Origin: an uncultured Sphingomonadaceae bacterium
GTDB taxonomy: Bacteria; Pseudomonadota; Alphaproteobacteria; Sphingomonadales; Sphingomonadaceae
DNA length: 64,000 bases
Direction of reading: 5' to 3'
NCBI GenBank assembly: GCA_947488625.1
Contig: CANKZR010000001.1
Span: 248,001 to 312,000, forward strand
In this document: piece after piece, positions 1-7,789 of the stretch
How the letters are laid out: every line of letters begins with the position of its first letter
Position numbering within the stretch: the first letter of the stretch is position 1
Position numbers and translations under genes: made by a program
The notes under the pieces: model-generated
Databases searched by the model: none
What the model saw: only the letters and a program-made list of their open reading frames with translations
What the model was told of the DNA's origin: nothing

Positions 1-377
1 TTGCCGATCTGCTGCTGATGCTGCCGCCAGACCTCACTGCTACGCAGACGCAAGCCTACTTGCTGGAGAATTTCGGCGAGCCGGGCTTTGGCAAGGGTAT
101 CAGCGCAATGCCATCAATGCATAACGCGCTATACCTGCTGCTGATCTGGATGGTCCACGATCGCTTCGGTAATGGCTGGCAGCTCTGGCTGGCGGTTGCG
201 TTTGAAGCAGTCGTGTTCGTCGCCTCTGTCCACCTTGGCTGGCACTATGCGCTGGACGCGATAGTATCCGCCATGCTGGTGGCGCCGATCTGGTATGTCG
301 CGGGCCGCATGGAAAGCTGGCGATTGCCGCGGCCTGTCCTGTCGCAACGCCAGGCGCGCGGAGCAAGCCCAGTCTAG
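1..377 (+). CDS. PAP2-superfamily phosphatase/phosphotransferase, C-terminal part
   Basis: The gene enters from the left edge; the reading frame is open from base 3, so the M at base 18 is probably internal. The visible 120 or so residues hold two conserved blocks of the membrane PAP2 family: 'AMPSMH' (phosphatase motif 2) and 'HLGWHYALDAI' (motif 3, with the catalytic His and Asp), separated by hydrophobic segments. Spacing and wording resemble the PAP2_3 group (inositol-phosphoceramide or sphingomyelin synthase-like) more than classical phosphatidate phosphatases. A role in lipid head-group transfer at the inner membrane is inference. It ends one base before the convergent nth gene, with no room for a separate terminator. 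Confidence 0.75.
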   Translation, partial: ADLLLMLPPDLTATQTQAYLLENFGEPGFGKGISAMPSMHNALYLLLIWMVHDRFGNGWQLWLAVAFEAVVFVASVHLGWHYALDAIVSAMLVAPIWYVAGRMESWRLPRPVLSQRQARGASPV

Positions 378-378
378 A

Positions 379-1029
379 CTACCGCCCCCTCGGCTTCTCC
401 ATCACTTTCTTGCGATAACTGCACAGGTCCACCACGGGGCAGCGCCAGCATTCGGGCGTGCGCGCCTTGCAAGTGTATCGGCCATGCAGGATCAGCCAGT
501 GATGGGCGTGGAGGCGAAATGGCTGCGGCACGCGTTTTTCAAGCTTGGCTTCCACCTGCTCGGGCGTCTTGCCCTTTGCCAGCCCCGTGCGGTTGCCCAC
601 GCGCAGGATATGGGTGTCGACCGCGAAGGTTTCCTGCCTGAACCAGCAGTTCAGCACGACATTCGCCGTCTTGCGGCCCACGCCCGGCAAGCGAACAAGG
701 TCTTCGCGCGTATCGGGCACTTCGCCGCCGTATTCGTCAACCAGCAACTGGCTGAGCGCGATGACGTTCTTCGCCTTGGAATTGAACAGACCGATGGTTC
801 TGATGTGTTCGACAAGATCGTCGAGGCCAAGATCGAGCATCTGCTGCGGTGTCTCGACCTTTGCAAACAGCGCGCGCGTTGCCTTGTTCACGCCCACATC
901 GGTGGCCTGCGCCGACAGGGCCACGGCAACAACGAGCTGATAGGCATTGCCATATTCCAGTTCCGTTTCCGGCTCTGGATTATCCTCCGCCAGCCGCCGG
1001 AAGAATTCGAAGATCTGGTCCTTGGTCAT
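379..1029 (-). CDS. nth: Endonuclease III (DNA glycosylase/AP lyase)
   Basis: Base-excision repair enzyme that removes oxidised pyrimidines and cleaves the abasic site. At 216 aa from the ATG at 1029 it has the family length; the longer 337-aa ORF is read-through. The helix-hairpin-helix 'LPGVGRKTANVVL' carries the catalytic Lys, 'AVDTHILRV' the catalytic Asp, and the C-terminus has the [4Fe-4S] pattern C-x6-C-x2-C-x5-C. It lies 10 bases after the potassium channel gene on the same strand and probably belongs to a dapB-kch-nth transcript. Confidence 0.96.
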   Translation of the reverse strand: MTKDQIFEFFRRLAEDNPEPETELEYGNAYQLVVAVALSAQATDVGVNKATRALFAKVETPQQMLDLGLDDLVEHIRTIGLFNSKAKNVIALSQLLVDEYGGEVPDTREDLVRLPGVGRKTANVVLNCWFRQETFAVDTHILRVGNRTGLAKGKTPEQVEAKLEKRVPQPFRLHAHHWLILHGRYTCKARTPECWRCPVVDLCSYRKKVMEKPRGR

Positions 1030-1039
1030 TCGGTTGGGT

Positions 1040-1837
1040 TCAATCCTGATGATCGTGAGCCTGCTGGAGCGCTTCGGCCCTTCGGCGGTGGCGCTGCATG
1101 GCATCGGAGAAAGCGGCGGCGATGATTCCTGTGGGCATGGCGACAAGGCCGATGCCACCCAATGCCACCAGCGCGGCCAGAAACTTGCCGAGCGGTGTGA
1201 TGGGCGAGACATCGCCATAGCCCACTGTGGTGAGCGTGATGATCGACCACCACATCGCGCGCGGGATGGAGCCGAAGGCTTCGGGTTGAACCGGTCCTTC
1301 CGCCCAGTGCAGCGCGGCGGCGCCGAACAGCAGCAGCGCGGCCGCCAGTGCCAAGGTAACGAACAGGTCGTATCGCCGCTCCGCAATGGCACTGCCCAGT
1401 TCCCGCAGGGCGAGGCTGAAACGACCGAACTTCATCAATGCAGCCAGTCGCAAAAGCCGCAGCAAGCGAAACAGTGGCGCGCCCGTCACCAGCAGCGGAA
1501 ACAGCGAAGCCGCGACCACGGCAAGGTCCAGAAGACCGAACGGCGACACGACAAAGGCCAGCCGCTTGCGCCATGAAGGCGCGCTGCCTTCCGCCTCGGC
1601 ACTGGACCAGATACGGCCAAGATATTCGACCAGAAACACCACGCCGAACGCCATTTCGGCAATAATGAAGAAGCTGCGGTATTCGCTCGCCAGCGCAGCT
1701 TCGGTACCCAGCACCGCCATTACGACGGAGGCAAGGATCACGGCGATGATGAGGCGGTTCGTGACGGTTAACTTGCCATCATTGCGGGCGGAGGCGAACA
1801 GCTGGAGATAGGTGCGGCGGCGTAGCGTCCCGATCAT
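1040..1837 (-). CDS. Voltage-gated potassium channel family protein
   Basis: 265-aa single-subunit channel with six transmembrane segments. The selectivity filter TVGYGD sits near residues 204-209 between S5 and S6. An S4-like segment 'LFRLLRLLRL' near residues 122-131 has Arg every third residue, so voltage sensing is plausible. The pore helix 'AMWWSIITLT' precedes the filter. There is no RCK/TrkA domain after S6, only a short basic tail, so it should open by voltage rather than ligand. It sits between dapB and nth on the same strand. A short leader ORF with the stronger ribosome site overlaps its start (see findings). Confidence 0.92.
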   Translation of the reverse strand: MIGTLRRRTYLQLFASARNDGKLTVTNRLIIAVILASVVMAVLGTEAALASEYRSFFIIAEMAFGVVFLVEYLGRIWSSAEAEGSAPSWRKRLAFVVSPFGLLDLAVVAASLFPLLVTGAPLFRLLRLLRLAALMKFGRFSLALRELGSAIAERRYDLFVTLALAAALLLFGAAALHWAEGPVQPEAFGSIPRAMWWSIITLTTVGYGDVSPITPLGKFLAALVALGGIGLVAMPTGIIAAAFSDAMQRHRRRAEALQQAHDHQD

Positions 1838-1893
1838 CGCGCCTCGCCAGCAGCGTGCTTCGTTATCATGGTATTTCCCCTCCCGTCTCCGGG

Positions 1894-2625
1894 TTAGCTC
1901 AGCCCCAGCACGTCATTCATCGTGTAGCGTCCGGGAGGCTTGCCGATCAGCCAGCTGGCACCCCTGATGGCGCCGCGGGCGAAGATGTTGCGGTTCTCTG
2001 CCGAATGGCTGAGCGTAATGCGTTCCTGCTCTCCCGCAAATATGACCGAGTGCTCACCCGCCACCGTGCCACCGCGTAGCGCTGCAAAGCCGATAGCACC
2101 CTCTGCGCGCTGCCCGGTATGGCCGTCACGCCCGCTCTCGCTGCTGTCGGCCAGATTGACGCCGCGGGCCTTCGCTGCCGCCTCGCCCAGCAGCAAGGCC
2201 GTGCCGGATGGTGCATCCACTTTCATCCGGTGGTGCATTTCCAGCACCTCTATATCCCAGTCCTCGCCCAGCCGAGCGGCGGTTTCCTTCACCAGATGCG
2301 CCAGCAGGGTGACGCCCAGCGAGGTGTTGCCGGTCTGCAATATTGGAATGGCCCCCGCAGCATTGTTCAGCGCGGTGGAATGCGTCTTGTCCAGCCCTGT
2401 GGTGCCGATCAGGATCGGGATCCCGGCGCCGATGGCCGCGTGCAGATTGTCCTTCAGCGCGGCGGGGGAGGAGAAGTCCACCAGTGCATCGCTGCCATCG
2501 GCAAGGCTCGCAGGATTCTCGCCCTTGTCGACCCCGCCGGAGCATTCATGCTCACTGTCCGCCAGCACGGCAGCGATTGCCTGCCCCATGCGGCCCTGGC
2601 TGCCAATTATTCCAATGCGTGCCAC
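1894..2625 (-). CDS. dapB: 4-hydroxy-tetrahydrodipicolinate reductase
   Basis: Diaminopimelate/lysine pathway enzyme that reduces the DapA product with NAD(P)H, supplying a peptidoglycan precursor. The 243-aa protein begins with the Rossmann loop 'GSQGRMGQ' and contains the active-site signature 'MHHRMKVDAPSGTAL'. It is slightly shorter than E. coli DapB (273 aa) but typical of alphaproteobacterial forms. It is the first gene of the probable dapB-kch-nth run; 56 bases separate it from the channel gene. Upstream lies a REP-like palindrome shared with the divergent Sir2 gene. Confidence 0.97.
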   Translation of the reverse strand: MARIGIIGSQGRMGQAIAAVLADSEHECSGGVDKGENPASLADGSDALVDFSSPAALKDNLHAAIGAGIPILIGTTGLDKTHSTALNNAAGAIPILQTGNTSLGVTLLAHLVKETAARLGEDWDIEVLEMHHRMKVDAPSGTALLLGEAAAKARGVNLADSSESGRDGHTGQRAEGAIGFAALRGGTVAGEHSVIFAGEQERITLSHSAENRNIFARGAIRGASWLIGKPPGRYTMNDVLGLS

Positions 2626-2644
2626 AATAACTCCCGCCCATGCT

Positions 2645-2725
2645 GTGCTTGTCGAAGGATCGTTTTTCCTCCAGTCCTCTCACTAAAGGCAACAGCAGCC
2701 CTTCGACAAGCGCAGGGCAAGCACA
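2645..2725. repeat. REP-like palindromic intergenic element
   Basis: CTTGTCGAAGG (2648-2658) and CCTTCGACAAG (2700-2710) form a perfect 11-bp inverted repeat with a 41-base centre; flanking GTG/CAC-type bases extend the similarity. Read in shadow frames it gives LRQAQGK and PALVEG peptides. I recall similar short palindromes scattered in sphingomonad intergenic regions, but this is from memory. It lies between the divergent dapB and Sir2 genes. No transposase is nearby. Confidence 0.6.
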
Positions 2726-2743
2726 AGGGGGGGGTGCGGGTCC

Positions 2744-3439
2744 TTGATAGGAAATATTGTCATCCTGACAGGAGCGGGAATATCCGCCGAAAGCGGCTTG
2801 AAAACTTTTCGCGCCGAAGATGGCCTTTGGGAAAACCATCCGGTGGAGCAGGTCGCCACGCCTGAGGGATTTGCGCGCGACGCCGACCTCGTCCAGCGCT
2901 TCTATGACGAGCGCCGCGCGCAGGTTCGCAGCGCGCAGCCCAATCCCGCGCATCATGCGCTGGGGCGGCTGGATCGCGAATTCGGCGGCGAACTGCTGAT
3001 CGTGACGCAGAATATCGACGACCTGCACGAACGCGGCGGCGCATCGCGCGTTTTGCACATGCATGGCGAATCGCTATCTGCCTGGTGCCTCGCCTGCGAT
3101 GCACGGCACCGCTGGGAAGACACACTGCGCGATGGCCCGCCGTGCCCATCGTGCGGAGAGGCGGCCCTGCGCCCCGATATCGTGTGGTTCGGAGAGATGC
3201 CCTACCAGATGGACCGAATCTTCGAGGCGCTGGGAAATGCCGACCTGTTCGTCTCCATCGGCACCAGCGGCGCTGTCTATCCCGCAGCAGGCTTCGTGCA
3301 ACAGGCCGCCGCACATGGCGCGCGCACGCTGGAACTCAATCTGGAAGAGAGCCTTGGGAGCAGCAATTTCGATGAAACGCGGCTGGGTTCCGCAAGCGAG
3401 CTTGTGCCTGCCTGGGTGAACGAAGTGCTGGGCGAATAA
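2744..3439 (+). CDS. cobB: Sir2-family NAD-dependent protein deacylase
   Basis: Sirtuin that removes acyl groups from lysine using NAD+. Visible are the NAD site 'GAGISAESGLKTFR', 'TQNIDDLHERGG', the catalytic His in 'HMHGE', and a zinc-binding pair of Cys-x2-Cys motifs ('CLAC' and 'CPSC'). The 231-aa length matches bacterial CobB, class III. The start is a TTG at 2744, chosen because a purine run AAGGGGGGGG sits about nine bases upstream and the protein begins directly with the Rossmann strand; no ATG precedes it in frame. Divergent from dapB. Confidence 0.94.
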   Translation: MIGNIVILTGAGISAESGLKTFRAEDGLWENHPVEQVATPEGFARDADLVQRFYDERRAQVRSAQPNPAHHALGRLDREFGGELLIVTQNIDDLHERGGASRVLHMHGESLSAWCLACDARHRWEDTLRDGPPCPSCGEAALRPDIVWFGEMPYQMDRIFEALGNADLFVSIGTSGAVYPAAGFVQQAAAHGARTLELNLEESLGSSNFDETRLGSASELVPAWVNEVLGE

Positions 3440-3448
3440 CGGCGAAGA

Positions 3449-3477
3449 GAGGCCGCCGGTCGAACACCGGCGACCTC
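3449..3477. terminator. Imperfect hairpin between convergent genes
   Basis: GAGG-CC-GCCGGT pairs with ACCGGC-GA-CCTC around a CGAAC loop, just after the Sir2 stop and just before the end of the convergent secreted-protein gene. There is no long U run on either strand, so it is at best a weak bidirectional terminator. Confidence 0.4.
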
Positions 3478-3485
3478 GCTTGCGA

Positions 3486-3950
3486 TCAATTCATATTCAT
3501 TTCGATTTCGCGCGTCAGGTACGTACCTGTAATCTCGCGGATTTCGTTGTAGACATTCACGACAGTCTCGTTCGACATGTCCATGTTGGCCTCGCCCCAT
3601 GCGTCCATGAATGCATCATAGCGCTCGCGTGAAGGTTGCATGTTCTCGCCCGGAAATTCGATTACCAGCAGCAAATGGAACGCATCGCCACCAGGAGCCA
3701 TGTTGGCGTAGATCCCGTAATCGGTAATGTGGCCCAGCTCCTTGGCCACCTCGTTGCTCGCCACCCAGGTCTGGCGCAGGCCTTCCAGATAGGTATCCAT
3801 CTGACCCGGCTCCACGCGGACCGTGGTCAACTCCACCACCGAGTCGGAATATTCGTAGTCCTCGTATTCGCTTAGCTGCGCCGCGGCAGGCGCTGAAACC
3901 GTGGCCAAGGCAAATGCAGCGGCAAGGCTACCAAACAGAAATTTAGACAT
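3486..3950 (-). CDS. Hypothetical exported protein
   Basis: 154 aa from the ATG at 3950, preferred over the ORF-track start because AAGGGGG lies at proper distance and the next residues form a clear signal peptide 'MSKFLFGSLAAAFALATVSAPAAAQ' with an Ala-x-Ala cleavage site. The mature part (about 130 aa) is acidic and cysteine-free, with wording such as 'VRVEPGQMDTYLEGLRQTW' reminiscent of dimeric alpha-beta barrel (EthD/NIPSNAP-like) folds, but I cannot assign a family. Periplasmic location is inferred. A strong hairpin lies upstream. Function unknown. Confidence 0.75.
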   Translation of the reverse strand: MSKFLFGSLAAAFALATVSAPAAAQLSEYEDYEYSDSVVELTTVRVEPGQMDTYLEGLRQTWVASNEVAKELGHITDYGIYANMAPGGDAFHLLLVIEFPGENMQPSRERYDAFMDAWGEANMDMSNETVVNVYNEIREITGTYLTREIEMNMN

Positions 3951-3997
3951 AAAGGTCCCCCTTAGAAAGGAAGGACGCCGGAATGGCATCCTTTTTC

Positions 3998-4043
3998 AAA
4001 AGGGCGAGCGACCCCTGCGACCAAATGCTAGGATCGCCCTTTT
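3998..4043. terminator. Perfect 10-bp hairpin with A and T tracts
   Basis: AAAAGGGCGA and TCGCCCTTTT are exact reverse complements separated by 26 bases, so either strand would give a G/C stem ending in a U run. It lies upstream of the minus-strand secreted gene and could stop antisense transcription arriving from the ThiF-like gene, or act as part of the leader. The long loop makes it an unusual terminator. Confidence 0.5.
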
Positions 4044-4128
4044 GTGTGGTGGATTGTCTGCCAGAATTCGGCACGAGTCAAATTTCATTCGAAATCGGTT
4101 CTTAACCCGTGGCTACCATTATCGCGAT

Positions 4129-4578
4129 ATGTCGTTCCGTCTAATTGCCTTTGTCATTTGCGCCTTGCCTTATGTATACATGGTGTATTTCTGGGGCTTC
4201 TGTAGCGATTGCACGCCGACTGGTCATAGCTGGTTCTATTCACTCGTTTTGTTTCTTGCCCTGCCTTTCCTGATTGCAGGTTTTGCAGTTTCTGCGGCAA
4301 TTTCGGGGGCGCAGGCGCTACGCGATAATCTGGTCGAGAAGAAACCCGTACGTGCGGTGGCAAGCGGGGGGTTCGCGTGGCTGGCTATCATCATCGCGAT
4401 CCCCACCGTCTATGTTTCCTGGGACCTGTACCGGTTGTTCTTCCCCGAAGTTGAGGAAGGCCGCGACCGGATCGGGCGCATCTGCGAGACCGACGGGAGC
4501 GTCACCACCTGTCGCCCTGATCCGGCGAAGAAGCGCGATACGCTGGATATGCTCAACGAAAAGCGTCAGCCAAGCTAG
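4129..4578 (+). CDS. Small hypothetical inner-membrane protein
   Basis: 149 aa from the ATG at 4129; the upstream extension in the ORF track reads through non-coding sequence. It has about three transmembrane segments (residues near 3-18, 30-52 and 82-102) followed by a soluble tail with two cysteines ('RICETDGSVTTCRPD'). No Shine-Dalgarno is obvious. No known family recognised. Its stop codon overlaps that of the convergent ThiF/MoeB-like gene by two bases. A 14-base string upstream matches a cloning adaptor (see findings). Confidence 0.65.
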   Translation: MSFRLIAFVICALPYVYMVYFWGFCSDCTPTGHSWFYSLVLFLALPFLIAGFAVSAAISGAQALRDNLVEKKPVRAVASGGFAWLAIIIAIPTVYVSWDLYRLFFPEVEEGRDRIGRICETDGSVTTCRPDPAKKRDTLDMLNEKRQPS

Positions 4579-5354
4579 CCACACCCGCTACATGCAGGGT
4601 CCTTGGCGATGTTGAGCGTTCGCATGCCGGGTTTCAACCCGTCCATCAGGTGCAGTCTGCCCCACTGCGGATCGCCCATTCCGCCGCTGGCATGCACGAC
4701 TATGCGGATCGCCTGCATCGCGGCAAAGGTGCCGACCCAGCCCACCATCGCGCCCAGCACGCCGTCTTCTGCGCAGGTATCGCAATCCTCCGCATCGAAG
4801 GCATCGCCCACGAAACAACGATAGCATGGCTGATCGCCGCGATGTCCGGCAAATGCGCCGACCTGCCCCTGGAAGCGACCCACGGCAGCCGAAAGCAGCG
4901 GCACGCCTGCCGTGACGCACGCATCGGACACGGCGAGCCGGGTAGCGAAATTGTCTGTGCCGTCGATAACCAGATCGGTGCCATCGATCATCGTGCTGAC
5001 ATTGTGCGGCGCGATGCGGCGGTCATGGATTGTCACGTCCAGCTTCTCATCGAAATTCGCCAGCCAGCGTCGCGCGGAGACGGCCTTGCCGTGGCCGATA
5101 TCGCGGGTGGTGTAGATGGTCTGGCGCTGGAGGTTACTGGCAGAAACCTTGTCGTCATCCACCAGCGTCAACTGGCCGATGCCAGCGCCGGCCAGATATT
5201 GCAGCGCCGGCGCGCCGATCCCGCCAAGCCCCAGCAGCATGACATGCGCCCGTGACAGGGCCGCCTGCCCCGCGCCGCCGATTTCGGGCAGCACGATATG
5301 GCGCGCAAAACGGTCCAGCCGTTCTTCGGAGAGGGGGTGGGGGGCGTCGCTCAT
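4575..5354 (-). CDS. ThiF/MoeB/HesA-family adenylyltransferase
   Basis: E1-like enzyme that adenylates the C-terminal Gly of a ubiquitin-fold sulfur carrier (MoaD or ThiS). The ATP site 'GLGGIGAPALQYLAGAGIG', 'DDDKVSASNLQRQ' with the conserved Arg, and four zinc-type cysteines (CYRC near residue 179, CSGC at the C-terminus) are visible. At 259 aa it lacks the C-terminal rhodanese domain of longer MoeZ forms, so it is closest to MoeB. The exact carrier cannot be told from sequence. A strong hairpin separates it from dnaA upstream. Confidence 0.9.
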   Translation of the reverse strand: MSDAPHPLSEERLDRFARHIVLPEIGGAGQAALSRAHVMLLGLGGIGAPALQYLAGAGIGQLTLVDDDKVSASNLQRQTIYTTRDIGHGKAVSARRWLANFDEKLDVTIHDRRIAPHNVSTMIDGTDLVIDGTDNFATRLAVSDACVTAGVPLLSAAVGRFQGQVGAFAGHRGDQPCYRCFVGDAFDAEDCDTCAEDGVLGAMVGWVGTFAAMQAIRIVVHASGGMGDPQWGRLHLMDGLKPGMRTLNIAKDPACSGCG

Positions 5355-5407
5355 GGCACAGGGCTGTTGGCACGCTGTGGAGCGCCTGTCGATATGTGGC
5401 GGAAATT

Positions 5408-5436
5408 CCTCCCTGTTCGCTGCGCGAACAGGGAGG
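5408..5436 (-). terminator. dnaA transcription terminator hairpin
   Basis: CCTCCCTGTTCGC and GCGAACAGGGAGG form a perfect 13-bp stem with a three-base loop ten bases after the dnaA stop. On the minus strand it is followed by AATTTCC, a poor U tract, so termination may be partly structure-driven. It is one of the strongest hairpins in the window. Confidence 0.75.
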
Positions 5437-5445
5437 CTAGATCAA

Positions 5446-6849
5446 TCAGCTTTCCAGCTGGCGCAGCAGGCTGCGCACGTCGCCGTCCATGTCGGCATCG
5501 CGCTGGCGCAGATCTTCGATCAGACGCACGGCGTGGATCACGGTAGAGTGATCGCGACCGCCGAACTTGCGACCGATTTCCGGGTAGCTGCGCGGGGTCA
5601 GGACCTTGGCAAGGTACATCGCCACCTGGCGCGGGCGAACCACGGCGCGGGCGCGGCGCTTGCTGCTCATCTCGCTACGGTCGATGCGGTAGAACTGGCA
5701 GACCGTGCGCTGGATCTCGTCGATCGTGATGCGGCGGCGGTTGGCCGAAAGAATATCGGTCAGCTGCTCCTCTGCCAGTTGCAGTGACACCTCCTGCCCG
5801 GTCAGCTGGGCATAGGCGATCAGCTTGTTCAGGCCGCCGACCAGTTCACGCACGTTGCGCGAAACGGTGCGGGCAAGGAAATCGATCACGTCGCCGGGCA
5901 CTTCCAGCGGGGCAAACTTGGTCAGCTTGCTTTCCAGGATCGCGCGGCGCAGCTCGATATCGGCGGGCTGGATGTCGGCGACAAGGCCCATGGACAGGCG
6001 GCTGAGCAGGCGCGGCTCCACCCCGTCCAGCGCCTGCGGAGCGCGGTCGGCGGCGAACACCAGTCGCTTGCCCTCGTTCAGAAGTGCGTCGATCGTGTAC
6101 AGCAGCTCTTCCTGCGCCGAAGCCTTGCCGATGATGAACTGGATATCGTCGACCAGCAGCAGATCGAAACCACGCAGGCGTGCCTTGAATTCCATCATCT
6201 CGTTGGATTTGAGGGCCTGCACGAACTCCACCATGAAACGCTCTGCAGAGCAGTAGAAAATGCGCGCACGCGGATGCGTCTGGAGATAGGAATGGCCGAT
6301 GGCGTGCAGCAGATGTGTCTTGCCCTGGCCGGTGGCCGCCTTCAGGTAAAGCGGGCTGAACTGCGGTTTCTCCGCCTTGGCCATGCGTTCCGCCGCGTTC
6401 TTAGCCAGCACATTCGTGCTGCCGGTGACGAAGGAAGCGAAGGTCTGCGTTGGGTCGAGGCCGACGCTGGCGGTAAAGCCGTCGTCGCCGATGGATTCCA
6501 TCGCCAGACTGGCATCGTTCGCGGCGCGATGGCCGAAACCGTCCTGACCACGCAGATCGAGGTCGGCAATCTTGCGGCGACCGGGATGTACCTTGATGGC
6601 AATGTGGCGCACGTCGCTGCTGGCGATCTTCCAGGCCAGCGACAGGCGATCGTGATAGCGGTCTTCCACCCACGTGGCGGAAAATTCGGTGGGCAGGAAC
6701 AGGTCCAGCGTACCGGTGTCATGGTCGAGCTTACCCACCTGGATCGGCTTGATCCACTGGGTGAAGAGCTGATGCCCCAGATCCTTGCGCAGACCCTGGC
6801 TGATGTCAGCCCAGTCCGCTGCGAGGTCGATCGCTTCGCGCTCCTTCAT
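5446..6849 (-). CDS. dnaA: Chromosomal replication initiator DnaA
   Basis: AAA+ initiator that binds DnaA boxes and opens oriC. The N-terminal domain I is followed by Walker A 'GQGKTHLLHAIGH', Walker B 'LLLVDDIQF' and the domain IV DNA-binding signature 'GGRDHSTVIHAV'. I chose the ATG at 6849 ('MKEREAIDL', 467 aa), which has GAGGA upstream; the track extends 22 residues further to 6915, with no better site. Same strand as rpsT and mutM, an arrangement common in alphaproteobacteria. I see no DnaA-box cluster beside it, so oriC is probably elsewhere. Confidence 0.97.
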   Translation of the reverse strand: MKEREAIDLAADWADISQGLRKDLGHQLFTQWIKPIQVGKLDHDTGTLDLFLPTEFSATWVEDRYHDRLSLAWKIASSDVRHIAIKVHPGRRKIADLDLRGQDGFGHRAANDASLAMESIGDDGFTASVGLDPTQTFASFVTGSTNVLAKNAAERMAKAEKPQFSPLYLKAATGQGKTHLLHAIGHSYLQTHPRARIFYCSAERFMVEFVQALKSNEMMEFKARLRGFDLLLVDDIQFIIGKASAQEELLYTIDALLNEGKRLVFAADRAPQALDGVEPRLLSRLSMGLVADIQPADIELRRAILESKLTKFAPLEVPGDVIDFLARTVSRNVRELVGGLNKLIAYAQLTGQEVSLQLAEEQLTDILSANRRRITIDEIQRTVCQFYRIDRSEMSSKRRARAVVRPRQVAMYLAKVLTPRSYPEIGRKFGGRDHSTVIHAVRLIEDLRQRDADMDGDVRSLLRQLES

Positions 6850-7273
6850 ATTGCTTTCGATATCCTCTAGTTTCGCCGATTGTTCACGTCCGCTGTGCGG
6901 CCCCATCCGAATCATTTTATGTCTGTCCCATTTATATGATCGGCACGCCCGAATTGCCCCGATGAGTATCTACTGGTGACAAAGCTTCGCCCACCGGTGC
7001 CCGCCTGTTGCGCGCACCGATACACCCGTCGATAACTCGTTTTGTGATGGCTGCGACGGTTCCTGTCGCTGCCGTGATGCTGTTATGAACCGTTGCCGGG
7101 GAACCTCAAGACCGGGCCGTCAAATTTATTTAAAAAATGGACATTGACAGTCCGCTGACCCGCAGACTTCCGTTCAAATATTTGGAACATAAGGTTTTTT
7201 ATATGACAGTCTCGCGAATCGCGGGATTTCCTGCGGTTGCATGCGAGGGGTCGCGGAGTCTTTCGCACATGCG
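6850..7273. other. dnaA upstream region, non-coding
   Basis: The longest non-coding stretch in the window, between the dnaA start and the rpsT terminator. It has an AT-rich pocket around 7118-7205 (TTTATTTAAAAAA, AAGGTTTTTTATAT) in otherwise GC-rich DNA and most likely carries the dnaA promoter and leader. I found no TTATCCACA-type DnaA boxes, no TTAA-N7-TTAA CtrA site and no convincing small ORF. Confidence 0.6.
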
Positions 7274-7302
7274 AAAAGGGCCGGTGGAAAAACCACCGGC
7301 CC
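7274..7302 (-). terminator. rpsT Rho-independent terminator
   Basis: GGGCCGGTGG-AAAAA-CCACCGGCCC is a perfect 10-bp stem. Read on the minus strand after rpsT it is followed by TTTTCG, a classic intrinsic terminator separating rpsT from dnaA. Confidence 0.88.
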
Positions 7303-7377
7303 ATTGGAACTTCCGTTCCGATTTCGTTCTGCTGTAACCGCGCGTCGATCCCGAATCAGGAGCGGCGTTACGGCGAA

Positions 7378-7638
7378 TCAGAGAGCCGAGACGCGCTTGC
7401 TCAGACGGCTCATCTTGCGTGCAGCGGTGTTCTTGTGCAGCACGCCCTTGGCAACGCCCTTGGCGATTTCCGGCTGCGCATTCTTCAGCGCGGCCTGGGC
7501 ATCGTCCTTGTTGCCCTCGGTGCAGGCCACTTCGACCTTCTTGATCAGGCCGCGGATACGGCTCTTGCGCGCGCCGTTGATTTCGGCGCGGCGGTTGTTG
7601 CGACGGATGCGCTTCTTGGCTTGCAGCGTGTTGGCCAT
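7378..7638 (-). CDS. rpsT: 30S ribosomal protein S20
   Basis: Primary 16S rRNA-binding protein of the small subunit. The 86-aa basic protein starts '[14 protein letters not shown]', shows the S20 core 'RSRIRG'-type basic helix ('[13 protein letters not shown]') and ends '[11 protein letters not shown]', as in other alphaproteobacteria. It is transcribed on its own between mutM and dnaA and is closed by a perfect intrinsic terminator about 75 bases downstream. Confidence 0.97.
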   Translation of the reverse strand: MANTLQAKKRIRRNNRRAEINGARKSRIRGLIKKVEVACTEGNKDDAQAALKNAQPEIAKGVAKGVLHKNTAARKMSRLSKRVSAL

Positions 7639-7789
7639 ATCTCGGTTCTGTCTCGCGTTCTGCTATGGCCGCATGGAAGCGACCGGATGTCTGTGGGTTG
7701 TGTTCGAAAAACACGGGCGCGCGGAACACACTTCCACCGCCGGAAAGCGCGCCACATAGTGCGACAAGGGCGTGCGGTCAAGGATTCGC

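Noticed and set aside
6850-7377. Possible oriC next to dnaA
   Set aside because: No cluster of TTATCCACA-like boxes and only one short AT-rich pocket; many alphaproteobacteria have oriC elsewhere.
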